Source: JAFDZO01 sp044226845 (GTDB taxonomy: Bacteria > Bacteroidota > Ignavibacteria > Tepidaquicellales > Tepidaquicellaceae). From it: a stretch of DNA of 64,000 nucleotides. The position numbers and the translations under genes were made by a program. The stretch's first letter is position 1, and each line of letters begins with the position of its first letter. The stretch lies in assembly GCA_044226845.1 (NCBI GenBank), contig JBGAGG010000007.1:1-64000 (forward strand). The letters run 5' to 3'. Positions 52,422 to 60,727 of the stretch are shown here, piece after piece. The notes beneath the pieces were generated by a model. It saw only the letters and a list, made by a program, of their open reading frames with translations, was not told where the DNA came from and did not search any database.

Positions 52422-54191
52422 ATGAAAAAAACTACCCTGCTGCTTTTTATAGCATTATTATATACAGCAAATCTTTTTGCTCAAGGTCCTCCGCATTACT
52501 TGACGGAGGCGGAAAAAGAGCTGCTGAAAACTTACCAGTTCCCGACCTCGAATCAAAGAGATAATAATCCTCCTCCAACACCTGTCAGAACAATGGCAGA
52601 GTGGGAAGAGTGTCAGGGATTTGTGATCAAGTGGATGTCGTTTACTCCTATTCTAACTGAAATAGTTCGATACGGTTGCCAGGAGGGATTAGTTTTTATA
52701 TTATGTTCGGATTCCAATACAGTAAAAACTGCACTAACAAATGCAAGCATCCCTACAACCAATATCCGATATATAAGAGCAATAAATTCCGGCTCGCAAA
52801 ATAGTATATGGGCGCGTGACTACGGTCCTTGGGCTGTTTACTCAGGGGTGGCAGATAGTTTGAAATTAATAGACTGGATTTACAACAGACCGCGTCCCGG
52901 TGATGATACTAACTCAGTTACCATAGGACAATTTTTAAATATTCCTGTGCACAGAACTTTAGTAGCTCCGAATGATTTAGTGAACACAGGCGGGAATTTT
53001 ATGGTTGACGGCAACGGAACTGCATTTGCCTCAAAGCTAATCTTATCTGAAAATGCAGCTGGCAATTCTTATGGAGTCTCTGCTAAAACTGAATCACAGA
53101 TAAATTCTATAATGAATACATGGATGGGAATTGGTCTTAACAGATATGTTAAAATGGATATTCTTCCCTATGACCAGATTCATCACATTGATATGCACAT
53201 TAAATTAATTGATGAAGAGACTTTGTTAGTAAGCCAGTATCCTGCAGGTGTTGCCGACGGTCCGCAAATCGAAGCTAACCTGCAATATGTATTAAATAAT
53301 TTTCAAACCTGTTACGGCAAGCCGTATAAAGTTGTACGAATCCCTGCTCCGCCGGCAGCCAACGGTCAGTATCCAAATAATGGCGGAGATTATAGAACTT
53401 ATACAAACTCCCTTATCATAAATAAAACTGTTCTTGTTCCTATATATGCTTCGTCTTATGATACTACTGCATTAAGAATTTATAGAGAAGCGATGCCGGG
53501 TTATAAAGTTTACGGGATAAACTGTAATACAATCATTCCTTCTCTAGGTGCTATACATTGTATTACAAAAGAAATCGGTGTTTACGAGCCTGTGTTTATT
53601 TCTCACTCCGCTTTAAGAAATACAACAAATCAGGGTGCGCAATTTATTAAATCTTATATCAAAACAAGAACCGGTGTTTCTTCGGCAAAAGTTTACTGGA
53701 GAACTGATACGACTCAATCTTATTTACAAATTCCTATGACTCCTGCAGGTGCCGATACATTTACTGCATCTATACCTGGACAGGTTTACGGTAAGACAGT
53801 TTATTATTATATATCTGCTAATTCAAACAGCGGAAGAACAATTACAAAGCCGTTGACTGCGCCCTCAGGTTATATGAAATATCAGGTTCAGCAGCCCGTA
53901 TCGATTTCCAATGAAACAGGAAATGTAACTTCATACGGCTTGCAGCAGAATTATCCTAATCCGTTTAATCCCGAGACAAAGATAAATTATACTTTGCCTA
54001 AAGGAGAATTTGTCACTTTAAAGGTTTACGATATTAACGGAAAAGAAATAGCATCGCTTGTAAATTCATATCAGTCATCAGGCAGTTATAATTATACTTT
54101 TGACGGAAGCAGGCTTTCATCAGGAGTATATTATTATAGAATAATAGCAGGAAGTTTTTCAGAATATCGTTCGATGATATTGCTGAAATAG
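52422..54191 (+). CDS. Secreted peptidylarginine/agmatine deiminase-like enzyme with type IX sorting domain
   Basis: A 589-residue exported enzyme. Signal peptide MKKTTLLLFIALLYTANLFAQ. The catalytic domain (about 55-390) belongs to the porphyromonad-type deiminase family, with the likely set Asp133 (WARDYGPW), His255 and Asp257 (HHIDMH), Asn329 (YRTYTNSL) and Cys380 (LGAIHCITKE). These match the five active-site residues known for P. gingivalis PPAD in order and context. A small beta domain (about 400-490, VYWRTDTTQSYLQIPMTP) follows. Last comes the sorting domain YGLQQNYPNPFNPETKINYT, ending GVYYYRIIAGSFSEYRSMIL. It should be exported by type IX secretion. Whether it acts on protein-bound or free arginine/agmatine is not shown by sequence. 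Confidence 0.87.
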   Translation: MKKTTLLLFIALLYTANLFAQGPPHYLTEAEKELLKTYQFPTSNQRDNNPPPTPVRTMAEWEECQGFVIKWMSFTPILTEIVRYGCQEGLVFILCSDSNTVKTALTNASIPTTNIRYIRAINSGSQNSIWARDYGPWAVYSGVADSLKLIDWIYNRPRPGDDTNSVTIGQFLNIPVHRTLVAPNDLVNTGGNFMVDGNGTAFASKLILSENAAGNSYGVSAKTESQINSIMNTWMGIGLNRYVKMDILPYDQIHHIDMHIKLIDEETLLVSQYPAGVADGPQIEANLQYVLNNFQTCYGKPYKVVRIPAPPAANGQYPNNGGDYRTYTNSLIINKTVLVPIYASSYDTTALRIYREAMPGYKVYGINCNTIIPSLGAIHCITKEIGVYEPVFISHSALRNTTNQGAQFIKSYIKTRTGVSSAKVYWRTDTTQSYLQIPMTPAGADTFTASIPGQVYGKTVYYYISANSNSGRTITKPLTAPSGYMKYQVQQPVSISNETGNVTSYGLQQNYPNPFNPETKINYTLPKGEFVTLKVYDINGKEIASLVNSYQSSGSYNYTFDGSRLSSGVYYYRIIAGSFSEYRSMILLK

Positions 54192-54207
54192 AAGGATTTA
54201 AATTTTC

Positions 54208-54237
54208 ACTCCCCTCGGCAAGAGGGGAGTTTATTTT
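54208..54237 (+). terminator. Terminator after the deiminase gene
   Basis: Stem ACTCCCCTC / GAGGGGAGT followed by TTATTTT, 17 nt after the stop codon. Confidence 0.85.
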
Positions 54238-54253
54238 AACTTAAGTATACCTC

Positions 54254-56137
54254 TTGTCTTCTCAGGACATTCAAAAAATCGATAATCTAATCTCCCAATT
54301 ATCATCTCCCAAGGATGTTGCTACCCAAACTGTTTTAAAAAAAGCCGAAGAGATAATAAAACTTTCATCAGAAATTGATTATGCTCAGGGGCTGGGTGCC
54401 GGCCATTATTTTAAAGGGTATGCCAATTATAAAATGTCGAATTATGTATCTGCGCGGTATTCTTTAATTGAATCAATTTCCATATTTGAAAAATTAGGTG
54501 ATGAAATTCATATAGCCCGAAGCCAAAATATCATAGGGCAGACGTTTTATTTTGAAGGTGAGTTTGAAAAAGCTCTCGAGTACAATGCACTCAGTCTTGA
54601 AACCCATTTGAAGTATAATGAACAAATAAACATTGCACATAATTATAATAATTACGGGAATGTGTATCTTTCCTTAGGTGATAATCCTGTATCAATAGAT
54701 TACTATCAAAAAGCTCTGACAATTTTTCAGGAACTGAATGAAGAATATGCATCGGGAATGGTTTATAATAATATGGGAGCAATGTATTTCAGGCTTAACG
54801 ATTACGATAAAGCATTAGAGCTTTTTTATAAAACGAGAGATATCTCAGATAAGCTGAAACATAAACATCTTTATGCCACTTCTTTAAACAATATTGGTAA
54901 TATTTATCATCATCAGGGTAAGTTTGAACAAAGCATTGAAATGGATCTGCAGGCGCTTGATATTCAGCGGGAGATCGGTGACAAATATGGTGAAGCGTTA
55001 AGCCTTGGTAATCTGGGCGGTACGTATAATTCAATGAATATAAGTGATAAAGCGATTGACTGTCTGACGGAAAGCATTTCAATGAGGCAGACTATCGGTG
55101 ATAAGACCGGAGAATCAGAGGCAAGTCTTGAGCTTGGCAAACTTTATCGCAAGTTAAAGAAGCCGCAAAGAGCTAAGACATTCATCGAAAATTCTATTAC
55201 CCTTGCTGAATCTATGAAGCTGTATATTCAGCTTCACACCAGCCATCTGGAGTATTCAGAGCTCTTAGAAGAAATGGGGGAATATCAAAAATCATTGGAG
55301 CATTATAAATTATTTTACCATTATTGGCAGAAAGTTTTCAGCGAAGAATCGGATAAGAAAATTAAAAATCTTCATGTATTATATGAGGTAGATAAGCAGA
55401 AGAAAGAAACGGAAATATACAGGCTGAAAAACATAGAGCTTGCCGAGCTGAACATGGAAAAAAATGAGTTCCTCGGAATCGCTGCCCATGATTTAAAAAA
55501 TCCTTTGACCGGAATAATTCTTAACACTTCGACTATAAGAAGAAATATAGACAAGTTCACTAAAGAAGATGTGATAAAACGTATAGGTAAGATTGAGCTA
55601 ACTGCCGAACGTATGCAGATGATTATAAAGAATATGCTTGATATAAATGCAATTGAAGAAGGCAGGCTTAATCTCCACTATGAAGAATTTGATATAAAGC
55701 TTCTTCTTAAAAAAATGATAGAAGATTTTTCACTGGCAGCTGCGCAAAAAGAACTTAAAGTTAACTTTGAAAGCAATGATGAAAAAGTGATTTTAAAAAC
55801 TGACGGCAGTTCTCTTTCCGAAATTATTGAAAATCTTCTTTCGAATGCAATTAAATACTCACCTCAGGGAAAAACTGTTCATGTGAAATGTTTTAATGAA
55901 AATGGTAATGCTGTAATTGAAATTAAAGATGAAGGCCAGGGATTTACTGAAGAGGATAAAAAAAGTGTGTTCAAAAAATTTGCCCGTCTAAGTGCAAAAC
56001 CGACCGGAGGAGAGCATTCAACCGGTCTTGGTCTTTCAATCGTAAAAAAACTTACTGATATATTAGGTGGTGAAGTAACTTTTGAATCTGAACCGGGTCT
56101 CGGCTCAACCTTCAGACTTACATTCAACGCATCTTAA
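54254..56137 (+). CDS. Cytosolic TPR-histidine kinase, paralogue of the one at 35934
   Basis: A 627-residue kinase without membrane segments. TPR units fill residues 30-350 (for example NNIGNIYHHQGKFEQSIEMD). A coiled coil (about 360-400) leads to HisKA with His412 in LGIAAHDLKNPLTG, and the ATPase domain has IENLLSNAIKYSPQG, DEGQGF and STGLGLSIVKKL. The C-terminal halves of the two paralogues share long blocks such as FLGIAAHDLKNPL and STGLGLSIVKKLTD. The start is TTG at 54254; no good ribosome site is seen. No response regulator gene is adjacent. The deiminase terminator lies just upstream, so it has its own promoter. Confidence 0.88.
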   Translation: MSSQDIQKIDNLISQLSSPKDVATQTVLKKAEEIIKLSSEIDYAQGLGAGHYFKGYANYKMSNYVSARYSLIESISIFEKLGDEIHIARSQNIIGQTFYFEGEFEKALEYNALSLETHLKYNEQINIAHNYNNYGNVYLSLGDNPVSIDYYQKALTIFQELNEEYASGMVYNNMGAMYFRLNDYDKALELFYKTRDISDKLKHKHLYATSLNNIGNIYHHQGKFEQSIEMDLQALDIQREIGDKYGEALSLGNLGGTYNSMNISDKAIDCLTESISMRQTIGDKTGESEASLELGKLYRKLKKPQRAKTFIENSITLAESMKLYIQLHTSHLEYSELLEEMGEYQKSLEHYKLFYHYWQKVFSEESDKKIKNLHVLYEVDKQKKETEIYRLKNIELAELNMEKNEFLGIAAHDLKNPLTGIILNTSTIRRNIDKFTKEDVIKRIGKIELTAERMQMIIKNMLDINAIEEGRLNLHYEEFDIKLLLKKMIEDFSLAAAQKELKVNFESNDEKVILKTDGSSLSEIIENLLSNAIKYSPQGKTVHVKCFNENGNAVIEIKDEGQGFTEEDKKSVFKKFARLSAKPTGGEHSTGLGLSIVKKLTDILGGEVTFESEPGLGSTFRLTFNAS

Positions 56138-56370
56138 TTTTTGGTATATTCTTCTTCGTCGAATTCTTCATCATCATCTTCGAATTCTTTTGTAAGAAAT
56201 ATCTCTACAAGAACACTGTCATCGGAAAAAACGAAGTTTCTGTCCTCAACAACAAACTCTTCCATATTTAATTCTACAGTATCATTTATATCAGGCAGCG
56301 GAATTGAATTTTCCATGTTTAATGTTTTCACAATTCCCATTTCTCCGTGAAAGTCTATTTGAATTTTCAT
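56134..56370 (-). CDS. Small acidic hypothetical protein
   Basis: A 78-residue protein of unknown function. The N-terminal 60 residues look like a small beta-rich domain (MKIQIDFHGEMGIVKTLNM, VLVEIFLTKEF), and the tail is almost all acidic (DDDEEFDEEEYTKN). It is convergent with the TPR-kinase gene and overlaps its stop by four bases. The opposite-strand frame here is serine-rich and looks like a shadow. There is moderate support from protein-like composition and ATG; no ribosome site. Confidence 0.5.
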   Translation of the reverse strand: MKIQIDFHGEMGIVKTLNMENSIPLPDINDTVELNMEEFVVEDRNFVFSDDSVLVEIFLTKEFEDDDEEFDEEEYTKN

Positions 56371-56445
56371 ATTATATTAGATTAAATTTTTCATAAAATA
56401 ATGAATTAATGGATTAATATACATACAATCTTAGTGGAATTGACA

Positions 56446-58467
56446 TTATTTCCCCAGTAATTTTCTTGCCTGCTTTATAACATTTTCAGCGGTAAAACCA
56501 AACTCAGCAAATATTTTCTCAGCAGGGGCTGATTCGCCGAACCTGTCTATACCTATTATAACTCCCTCATCTCCGGCATACTTGCACCATCCCATTGTCG
56601 AAGCTGCTTCAATCACAACTCTTTTCTTAACATCTTTTGGAAGCACACTTTGTTTATAATCTTCCGATTGCTTCTCAAATAATTCCCATGAAGGCATGCT
56701 TACAACTCTTGTCTTTATATTTTCTTTTGCAAGAACTTCAGATGCTTTTACTGCTAGCTGAACTTCAGAGCCTGTTGCTATAAAAATTAAGTCAGGTGTT
56801 CCTTCACAATCTGATAATATATAAGCTCCTTTTAAAACTCCCTCAGCAGAACCGAATTTTTTTCTGTCAAATACAGGGACTTTCTGTCTTGTCAAAGCCA
56901 ATGCCGTTGGTCCTTCAGCGAATTCAATTGCTGCCTTCCATGCATAAGCTGTTTCGTTTGCATCGGCCGGTCTAATAACAGTCAAGTTCGGAATTGCCCT
57001 TAAGCCAATCAACTGTTCAATCGGCTGATGAGTTGTTCCGTCTTCTCCTAATCCTACACTATCATGAGTATAAATAAAAACTGTTCTGAGTTTCATAATA
57101 GCTGCAAGGCGCACGGCAGGCTTCATATAGTCAGAGAAAATCAGAAACGTTGCGCCATAGGCAATAATGCCGGGAGTTAAATTCATGCCGTTAAGCTCTG
57201 CACCCATGGAATGCTCTCTCACGCCAAAGTGGAAATTTCTTCCTGCGTAATTATCGGCTGTAAATGATTTTGAATCCTTTATTTCAGTATCGTTAGAGGG
57301 AGCTAAATCTGCCGAGCCTCCTATCAGCAAAGGAAGATTGGCAGCAAGAGCATTGATAACTTTGCCGGATGCCTTTCTTGTCTCAACACCTTTTTCGTCC
57401 GCTTCGAATACAGGCAGTACTTTACTCCAGTCTAAATTTAATTTATTATCCTTTGCATTTTCAAATTCAGCAGCCAGCTCAGGATATTTACTTTTATACT
57501 CTGTATATTTTTTATTCCATTCATTATTCAGCTCAACATTTTTTTCGACTGCTTTTTTGTAATAAGCATAAACTTCATCAGGAACATAGAAAAACTTCGC
57601 AGGGTCAAATCCTAAATTTTCTTTTGTTAATTTTACTTCATCTTCTCCAAGAGGTGAGCCGTGCGCTCCCGCAGTATCCATTTTATTCGGGCTTCCGTAA
57701 GCGATGTGAGTTCTTACTTTTATTAAAGAAGGTTTATTTGTTTCCGCAGATGCTTCATTGAGAGCTTTTCTTAATGCTTCAACATCATTACCGTCTTCAA
57801 CAGTTAATACCTGCCATCCGTATGATTCAAATCTTTTAGTTGTATCATCAGTAAAAGTTATATCGGTATCGCCTTCGATTGAGATATGATTGTCATCGTA
57901 GAAATAGATCAGATTGCCGAGCTTTAAGTGTCCTGCAAATGAGGCTGACTCTGCTGAAATACCTTCCATTAAATCCCCGTCGCTGCAAATACCGAAAATT
58001 CTGTAATTGAAAATTTCATAGCCCGGCTTATTATATTTAGCGGCAAGATATTTTTGTCCGACTGCCATTCCTACTCCCGTAGCAAAGCCTTGTCCTAACG
58101 GACCTGTTGTTGTTTCAATACCCGGAGTTAAGCCGTACTCAGGATGTCCCGGAGTTATGCTGTGAAGCTGACGGAAATTCTTTAAGTCGTCTATGGAAAT
58201 TTTGTATCCTGTAAGATGAAGAATGCTGTACTGAAGCATGCAGCCATGCCCGGCAGAAAGAACGAACCTGTCGCGGTTAAGCCATTGTGTATCGTTAGGA
58301 TTATAATGCATAGCACCCGACCATAAAACATGTGCCATTGGCGCTGCGCCCATAGGCATTCCCGGATGGCCGGAGTTTGCTTTTTGAACTGCATCAATTG
58401 AAAGAGTTCTTATTGTATTAATACAAAGCGTATCGATATTATTGTTATCTTTTTTTTCTTCTGACAT
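56446..58467 (-). CDS. tkt: Transketolase
   Basis: A 673-residue thiamine-diphosphate enzyme of the pentose-phosphate pathway, moving two-carbon units between sugar phosphates in the cytosol. The N-terminal ANSGHPGMPMGAAPMAHVLW, the TTGPLGQGFATGVGMAVGQK block near 115-134, the ThDP motif GDGDLMEGISAESASFAGHL-type (CSDGDLMEG...YDDN) and the pyrimidine-domain FREHSMGAELNG with HDSVGLGEDGTTHQPIEQL are all present. The length is normal. The HAD-type gene lies 11 nt upstream on the same strand, suggesting co-transcription. No regulatory site is seen. Confidence 0.96.
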   Translation of the reverse strand: MSEEKKDNNNIDTLCINTIRTLSIDAVQKANSGHPGMPMGAAPMAHVLWSGAMHYNPNDTQWLNRDRFVLSAGHGCMLQYSILHLTGYKISIDDLKNFRQLHSITPGHPEYGLTPGIETTTGPLGQGFATGVGMAVGQKYLAAKYNKPGYEIFNYRIFGICSDGDLMEGISAESASFAGHLKLGNLIYFYDDNHISIEGDTDITFTDDTTKRFESYGWQVLTVEDGNDVEALRKALNEASAETNKPSLIKVRTHIAYGSPNKMDTAGAHGSPLGEDEVKLTKENLGFDPAKFFYVPDEVYAYYKKAVEKNVELNNEWNKKYTEYKSKYPELAAEFENAKDNKLNLDWSKVLPVFEADEKGVETRKASGKVINALAANLPLLIGGSADLAPSNDTEIKDSKSFTADNYAGRNFHFGVREHSMGAELNGMNLTPGIIAYGATFLIFSDYMKPAVRLAAIMKLRTVFIYTHDSVGLGEDGTTHQPIEQLIGLRAIPNLTVIRPADANETAYAWKAAIEFAEGPTALALTRQKVPVFDRKKFGSAEGVLKGAYILSDCEGTPDLIFIATGSEVQLAVKASEVLAKENIKTRVVSMPSWELFEKQSEDYKQSVLPKDVKKRVVIEAASTMGWCKYAGDEGVIIGIDRFGESAPAEKIFAEFGFTAENVIKQARKLLGK

Positions 58468-58478
58468 AGTTATATAAT

Positions 58479-59090
58479 TTATATTTTTAAACCGAGTTTT
58501 TGTAATTTAAGTTTAGTTGATTCTAAATCTGTGTGATGAATTCCGTTTATACCCAGAGAGTTTGCTACTTCAACAAACATCATCCTGTCCTCCAGGTAAA
58601 CAACTTCACCGGGTTCATACTGCGAGATATCTAGCGCCATTTTAAAAATTCCTACATCGGGCTTTCGCATGTTCACAAAGCTTGAAGAAATAAATCCGTC
58701 TATTATTTCCTTAAGCTTAAATTTTTTTATTCTGTAATTGTTAACTTCTTTTGCTTCATTGCTGACGGCTAAAGTCCTGAGATTATTTTTTACTTTCAGC
58801 TCTTTAATAAAATTTATCATTTCAGGTAAAGGTTCAGACTGTGCAAACATAAAATCTTTAAACTGCTTAACTGTAAAATCTCTTTTTTTATAAAAGACGG
58901 TTCGTTTTAAATATGTTGCCAGTTCAATTTTTCCAAGCTCATAAGTATCGTAAGTTAAATGATGTCTTTCGTTGACTTCTTCTTTATCAAGATTAAATTT
59001 TTCTATTGCTCTGTTTCTGCCATGATGATCCCAGCCATTGGTGAGGATTACTCCGCCAATATCAGTAAATAGTGCTTTAATTTTTTTCAT
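58479..59090 (-). CDS. HAD-superfamily hydrolase
   Basis: A 203-residue soluble HAD protein. Motif I is LFTDIGGVILTNGWD. The second acid of the usual DxD is glycine, as in YihX-like and related HAD proteins. Motif II is the Ser/Asn region LAVSNEA, motif III is a lysine in FVNMRKPDVGIFKMAL, and motif IV is VVYLEDRMMFVEVA with the acidic pair. A helical cap sits between residues 20 and 85. The likely reaction is phosphate-ester hydrolysis of an unknown small molecule. It lies 11 nt upstream of transketolase, so sugar-phosphate substrates are conceivable but unproven. Confidence 0.85.
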   Translation of the reverse strand: MKKIKALFTDIGGVILTNGWDHHGRNRAIEKFNLDKEEVNERHHLTYDTYELGKIELATYLKRTVFYKKRDFTVKQFKDFMFAQSEPLPEMINFIKELKVKNNLRTLAVSNEAKEVNNYRIKKFKLKEIIDGFISSSFVNMRKPDVGIFKMALDISQYEPGEVVYLEDRMMFVEVANSLGINGIHHTDLESTKLKLQKLGLKI

Positions 59091-59183
59091 ATAGCTTTGA
59101 AATAAACTTAATAAGATAAGTTATTCTATCGGATGGATTATTTCACGGTTAATATAAATATCTTTTGAGCGTAAAGATTGAAT

Positions 59184-59681
59184 TTAATCTCTGAGTTTCC
59201 CTTTTCGAATGAGCATAAACATCTGCCCTCTGTGATGAGCTTCATGCTCTATTAAATGGTACAATATCCATTTTTTTGTAAGCGGCTCGCCGTTCTTTTT
59301 TAATCTTACAACGTCTTCTAGTTCGGTATCTTTCATTTTATCCATGTATTCAAAAAGCACTTTTCTTGTTTCTGCAATTGCATCAAGATATTCCTGTACT
59401 TCTATAGCAGATTTTGGAGGATTAAAATTCTCTGCAGGGACATCGAACCAGCTGTACTCATAAACTCTTTTTCTAATCTCGTCGGACATTTGTTTTCCCG
59501 TCAGTTCCGAGTACCAATGAGTATCTACTTCGCCGAAGTGCATTAGATAAGCGCCGATGGGGAACTCTCCCTCTACCGGCGCTTGAAACAATTTTTCTTT
59601 TGTAAGTCCATCAATTCCTTTTAATGTCTCTGATCTTACATCCTGAAGCATCCACTTCAATAACTGAACGTTTGAATTCAT
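59184..59681 (-). CDS. DinB-family protein
   Basis: A 165-residue four-helix-bundle protein of the DinB/YfiT group. The three histidine ligands of the putative metal site are visible: MHFGEVDTHW near 48-57 and LIEHEAHHRGQMFML near 142-156. Members include thiol-dependent transferases, but the reaction here is unknown. The neighbour 17 nt upstream is a small outer-membrane barrel, an unrelated function. The start ATG is followed by the usual NVQLLKWMLQD. Confidence 0.85.
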   Translation of the reverse strand: MNSNVQLLKWMLQDVRSETLKGIDGLTKEKLFQAPVEGEFPIGAYLMHFGEVDTHWYSELTGKQMSDEIRKRVYEYSWFDVPAENFNPPKSAIEVQEYLDAIAETRKVLFEYMDKMKDTELEDVVRLKKNGEPLTKKWILYHLIEHEAHHRGQMFMLIRKGKLRD

Positions 59682-59698
59682 TTATATTTTTTAATTTT

Positions 59699-60178
59699 TT
59701 AATTACCGAAATAGAACCTTACACCTAAAGCTCCGTTGAATGATGCATCCGTTTTCGGAGTGAAATCTAAAACTGGAGCAACTTCCAGAAAAATTTCTAT
59801 AGGCTCGCTCGCAAAATTATAATCCAACCCTAATGGAATCCTTGCGCCGAATCTGCTTTCAGAGCTTACATCATCAGTGTTTCTTGTTTTCAGTCTTCCG
59901 CCGATTCCGTAATGAAAATTAAATTCACCGGAAGGTGTGCTTTCTATATTAACATGCCTTAAATAATCAACGTGAACATGAAACGAACCTTTATTTAAAA
60001 ATGACCATGCAACTGCTCCGTCAACTGCGCTTTTGTTATCAAGCCATCCTTTAAATGAAACACCTGTCGGCTCACCGACGATAATACCTAAACCAAAACC
60101 GCGTGTGCTTTGCGCATTGGAATAATTTGCATTGCAAAAAATTGCAAATAAAACCAATAGAAAAGTTATTTTTTTCAT
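59699..60178 (-). CDS. Small outer-membrane beta-barrel protein
   Basis: A 159-residue exported protein: signal peptide MKKITFLLVLFAIFCNANYSNAQ, then about eight short strands with glycines and aromatic residues at regular spacing. It ends in GALGVRFYFGN, a C-terminal strand with F-x-F-G-N instead of the classical terminal aromatic residue. GRLKTRNTDDVSSESRFGAR in the middle is a likely loop. It resembles small OmpX/OprG-like barrels but is not a close relative of the array at 6732. AAAAAGGAG precedes the ATG. Function unknown. Confidence 0.75.
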   Translation of the reverse strand: MKKITFLLVLFAIFCNANYSNAQSTRGFGLGIIVGEPTGVSFKGWLDNKSAVDGAVAWSFLNKGSFHVHVDYLRHVNIESTPSGEFNFHYGIGGRLKTRNTDDVSSESRFGARIPLGLDYNFASEPIEIFLEVAPVLDFTPKTDASFNGALGVRFYFGN

Positions 60179-60344
60179 GCCATCTCCTTTTTAATTATAA
60201 TATGAATTTTTGATTTATTTGTCATAAATTAGCAAAAATTTGTCAAATGTGTCAGAGTATATTATCAAAATTTGCACATTTTTTAAATTTTTACAATTCA
60301 TATTACAATATTATTCAAATTCTATTCCAGTTGTGACAATTAAA

Positions 60345-60578
60345 TCATACTTTACTCCAAATGGACTTAATTTTTTCCCGGTTTTTCTCATCTCTGAAAT
60401 CATTCTCATTTACATATTCTTCAAAAAACCCGCAGTCCATGCAAAGATACAAATCAATCCACATCCACTTCCAGCCGCTTATAACTATCTGACCTCTTTC
60501 GCCTCTCGGGTTGCATTTTTTATTTGTATAGATTTCTTTTGAACTGCATTTTGGGCACGTGCCTTCTTTTAAGCTCAT
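60345..60578 (-). CDS. Zinc-ribbon protein
   Basis: A 77-residue protein with a clear CPxC...CxxC pair (Cys8-Pro-Lys-Cys11 and Cys46-Met-Asp-Cys49), a zinc ribbon. The loop between holds GERGQIVISGWKWMWIDLYL and is rich in tryptophan. The C-terminal tail is charged. It may bind nucleic acid or protein; no function is known to me. It is an isolated gene with an ATG start. Confidence 0.7.
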   Translation of the reverse strand: MSLKEGTCPKCSSKEIYTNKKCNPRGERGQIVISGWKWMWIDLYLCMDCGFFEEYVNENDFRDEKNREKIKSIWSKV

Positions 60579-60727
60579 AATATTCTTAAAACTATTTTAA
60601 ATTAGTAAATGGAAGTTTAAAATTAAAAATAAAATTACTTAAACAGATTTATAGAATCAATTTACAGAACGATGCGACTTATTGTCTTATGCTGCGTCTA
60701 ATTGTTAATTAATCCATAAAAGTACAA

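Noticed and set aside
56141..56350. 69-codon serine-rich frame on the plus strand
   Set aside because: It is the antisense shadow of the acidic gene (acidic codons read as serine), with no independent support.
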